Positions 6,185 to 7,924 of a DNA stretch of 7,924 bases are shown here, piece by piece. Location: contig DMJQ01000197.1 in the NCBI GenBank assembly GCA_003457065.1, positions 1,001 to 8,924 of the forward strand, given 5' to 3'. The translations under genes were made by a program, and so were the position numbers. The DNA comes from Clostridiales bacterium. Lineage in GTDB: Bacteria > Bacillota > Clostridia > Tissierellales > Sedimentibacteraceae. Each line of letters starts with the position of its first letter. The stretch's first letter is position 1. A model generated the notes under the pieces. That model searched no databases and had not been told where the DNA came from. It worked only from the letters and a program-made list of their open reading frames with translations.

Positions 6185-6256
6185 GACAATTTCATTTTAT
6201 CTGATTGAATAATATGACCAGACCTATGTTTTCTTACAGTTTAAAATGAAATTGTC
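6185..6256. repeat. Perfect 15-bp inverted repeat with 42-nt spacer
   Basis: GACAATTTCATTTTA (6185-6199) and TAAAATGAAATTGTC (6242-6256) are exact reverse complements. The 42-nt spacer could continue the stem by CTG/CAG after a small bulge. No coding frame and no obvious target-site duplication flank the arms. It may be a regulator site, a stem-loop in mRNA, or the ends of a very small non-autonomous element. Confidence 0.55.
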
Positions 6257-6387
6257 TATATATACTTGAATTACTCGAAAAATAACATTGTCAATTTATT
6301 TTATAGCATCTGAAACCAAATACCTACTGTGGAATAAACATAAATTGGCTCTATAGCAGCTTTAAAGAATGTTCAGGAGGTGTTTTC

Positions 6388-7924
6388 TTGGAAGACGAAA
6401 ATATACTTCTCCGAGTTGAAAATGTAAGTAAAAATTTTGATGGTAATGTGGTTTTGAAAAGCGTTAATTTTTTCCTTGCCAAGGGGGAAATTCTCGGTCT
6501 TGTAGGAGAAAATGGAGCCGGCAAATCTACATTGATGAATATTCTCTTTGGTATGAACTTCATCCATGAAACAGGAGGGTATGAAGGTAATATTATTTTC
6601 GACGGTAAAAAAATCAATTTTAAGAATCCGGTAGAAGCGCTGAATGCCGGTATTGGAATGGTCCATCAGGAATTTTCCCTTATTCCCGGGTTTAGTGTCA
6701 TGGAGAATATTTTGCTTAACATGGAGTTTACAAAAAGCAATTGGATATCTAAAATTTTAGGCAAAAACGGTAAAAAGCTTGAAACCTTGGATCAGGAGAA
6801 GATGCACAAGGATGCTCAGGCCGCCATAAATACTTTAGGCATACATATCAATCCAAATATTCTGGTAGAAGAAATGCCGGTAGGCCATAAGCAGTTTATA
6901 GAGATTGCCAGGGAAATTAACAGAAGAAATGTTAAGCTTATTATCATGGATGAGCCGACTGCCGTTTTAACAGAATCTGAGGCCGATATTCTCATAAAAG
7001 CCATGAAGACCCTTGCAAAAATGGGAATTTCAATCATATTTATTTCCCACAGGCTTAGAGAAATAACGGACGTATGTGATAAAATCGTCGTTTTAAGAGA
7101 CGGAGCAGTTGTTGAGGAGCGTTCTACGGAAGGCGTCACTATAAAGGATATGGCCAGCTGGATGGTTGGCAGAGATGTGGAGAGAGAAAAGGAAGAGGGC
7201 AGTCAATCCGGCTTCGAAAGGACCATAGACGATTCAGAATTCATTATGGAAATAAAAAACCTCTGGGTAGATATGCCGGGGGAAATCGTAAAGGATGTTT
7301 CTCTTAAGGTAAAGCGCGGGGAAATCCTCGGTATAGGCGGCCTTGCCGGACAGGGAAAGCTTGGCATACCAAACGGCATTATGGGGCTATACGCTTCCGG
7401 AGGAGAAGTTCTATATAATGGAAAGCCTCTTGATATTACAAACACCAGAGAGGTTCTTCAAAATAATATAGCCTTCGTTTCCGAGGACAGAAGGGGCGTC
7501 GGACTGCTTCTAGATGAGGGAATTGATTGGAATATCTCCTTTAACGCAATGCAGGTACAGGATAAATATCTAAAAAAATATAAGCTCTTCTCTATAAGAG
7601 ACGATAAAAAAATGGCTGAATTGGCAAACCAATACATAGACGAGCTTCAAATAAGATGCACAGGGCCTCAGCAGAGAGCAAGAAATCTTTCAGGGGGAAA
7701 CCAGCAGAAGGTATGCCTTGCAAAAGCTTTTGCCATGCATCCCAAATTATTATTTGTTTCGGAGCCTACCCGAGGTATTGACGTCGGCGCAAAGCAGTTG
7801 GTTTTAGGCGCCCTTAAAAGATATAATGAGGCAAATGGAACGACGATTGTGATGGTTTCTTCCGAATTAGAGGAGCTCAGAAGTATTTGCGACCGTATTG
7901 CCATAGTTTATGACGGAAGGATAG
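6388..7924 (+). CDS. RbsA/MglA-type ABC importer ATPase, 3' truncated by window edge
   Basis: This is the ATP-binding subunit of a sugar/nucleoside-type importer with two fused nucleotide-binding domains; 512 codons are visible and the 3' end is cut off by the window. Domain 1 has Walker A GENGAGKST (residues 40-48), a signature variant MPVGHKQ (163-169), Walker B IIMDEPTA (Asp188, Glu189) and H-loop ISH (His221). Domain 2 has a degenerate Walker A GLAGQGKL (318-325), a full LSGGNQQ (434-440) and Walker B LLFVSEPTRG, where Ser458 replaces the usual Asp but Glu459 is kept, then VSSEL. Degenerate domain 2 motifs are normal for this family; the Asp-to-Ser change is less usual. TTG 6388 is the start: AGGAGGTG (6375-6382) lies upstream, with 7 nt between GGAGG and the start, and the first in-frame ATG (6535) would remove Walker A. 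Permease genes are expected just outside the window. Confidence 0.92.
   Translation, partial: MEDENILLRVENVSKNFDGNVVLKSVNFFLAKGEILGLVGENGAGKSTLMNILFGMNFIHETGGYEGNIIFDGKKINFKNPVEALNAGIGMVHQEFSLIPGFSVMENILLNMEFTKSNWISKILGKNGKKLETLDQEKMHKDAQAAINTLGIHINPNILVEEMPVGHKQFIEIAREINRRNVKLIIMDEPTAVLTESEADILIKAMKTLAKMGISIIFISHRLREITDVCDKIVVLRDGAVVEERSTEGVTIKDMASWMVGRDVEREKEEGSQSGFERTIDDSEFIMEIKNLWVDMPGEIVKDVSLKVKRGEILGIGGLAGQGKLGIPNGIMGLYASGGEVLYNGKPLDITNTREVLQNNIAFVSEDRRGVGLLLDEGIDWNISFNAMQVQDKYLKKYKLFSIRDDKKMAELANQYIDELQIRCTGPQQRARNLSGGNQQKVCLAKAFAMHPKLLFVSEPTRGIDVGAKQLVLGALKRYNEANGTTIVMVSSELEELRSICDRIAIVYDGRI

Larger units (their letters stand above)
6043..6387. other. Intergenic region between binding protein and ATPase genes
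   Basis: This 345-nt gap is long for adjacent genes of one ABC importer operon. It holds a large-loop hairpin (6056-6131), the second copy of the dispersed repeat (6134-6175) and a perfect 15-bp inverted repeat (6185-6199/6242-6256). No coding frame and no strong promoter were found; TTGTCA at 6288-6293 has no matching -10. The structures may attenuate read-through so that binding protein exceeds ATPase, or may be an inserted small element. Confidence 0.5.

Noticed and set aside
6351..7904. Several minus-strand frames opposite the ATPase region
   Set aside because: The + strand frame is open from 6388 to the edge with complete ABC motifs; the minus frames are shadows.

Overview
The window looks like chromosome from a low-GC, Gram-positive anaerobe, probably a clostridial Firmicute. 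The coding regions are moderately AT-rich and the intergenic regions are strongly AT-rich. Shine-Dalgarno sites are strong, TTG starts are used, and there is a lipobox lipoprotein and an oxygen-labile nitrogenase-type enzyme. No rRNA, tRNA, CRISPR array or transposase gene was seen.

Layout. Positions 1-651 are AT-rich non-coding DNA with a promoter-like element near 569-597. Positions 652-3921 hold a tightly overlapping three-gene operon on the + strand: a NifH-like reductase followed by two NifD/NifK-like (nitrogenase component 1) subunits. Positions 3922-4764 are mostly non-coding, with several hairpins and one possible 29-residue ORF. Positions 4765-6042 encode a lipoprotein solute-binding protein resembling the DUF3798 family. 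Positions 6043-6387 are non-coding, with a large hairpin, a dispersed repeat copy and a perfect 15-bp inverted repeat. Positions 6388-7924 encode a two-domain RbsA/MglA-type ABC ATPase that runs off the right edge.

How the genes may work together. The first three genes have the organisation of a complete two-component, nitrogenase-like reductase: an ATP-driven [4Fe-4S] electron donor plus a heteromeric catalytic component. Subunit A keeps three P-cluster-type cysteines and subunit B keeps one, which suggests a four-ligand interfacial iron-sulfur cluster. The FeMo-cofactor ligands Cys275 and His442 of NifD appear absent. N2 fixation is therefore unlikely, and the enzyme more closely resembles the DPOR/CfbCD/methylthio-alkane-reductase type. 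The binding protein and ATPase look like an importer of the sugar/nucleoside class. A plausible but unproven reading is that the importer supplies the substrate, or a related metabolite, of the reductase. The substrate cannot be named from this sequence.

Two gene starts deserve care. Subunit A has no usable ATG/GTG/TTG upstream of its first conserved cysteine and appears to start at ATA (or ATC) next to the nifH-like stop. Subunit B most likely starts at TTG 2686, not at the far-upstream ATG 2530.
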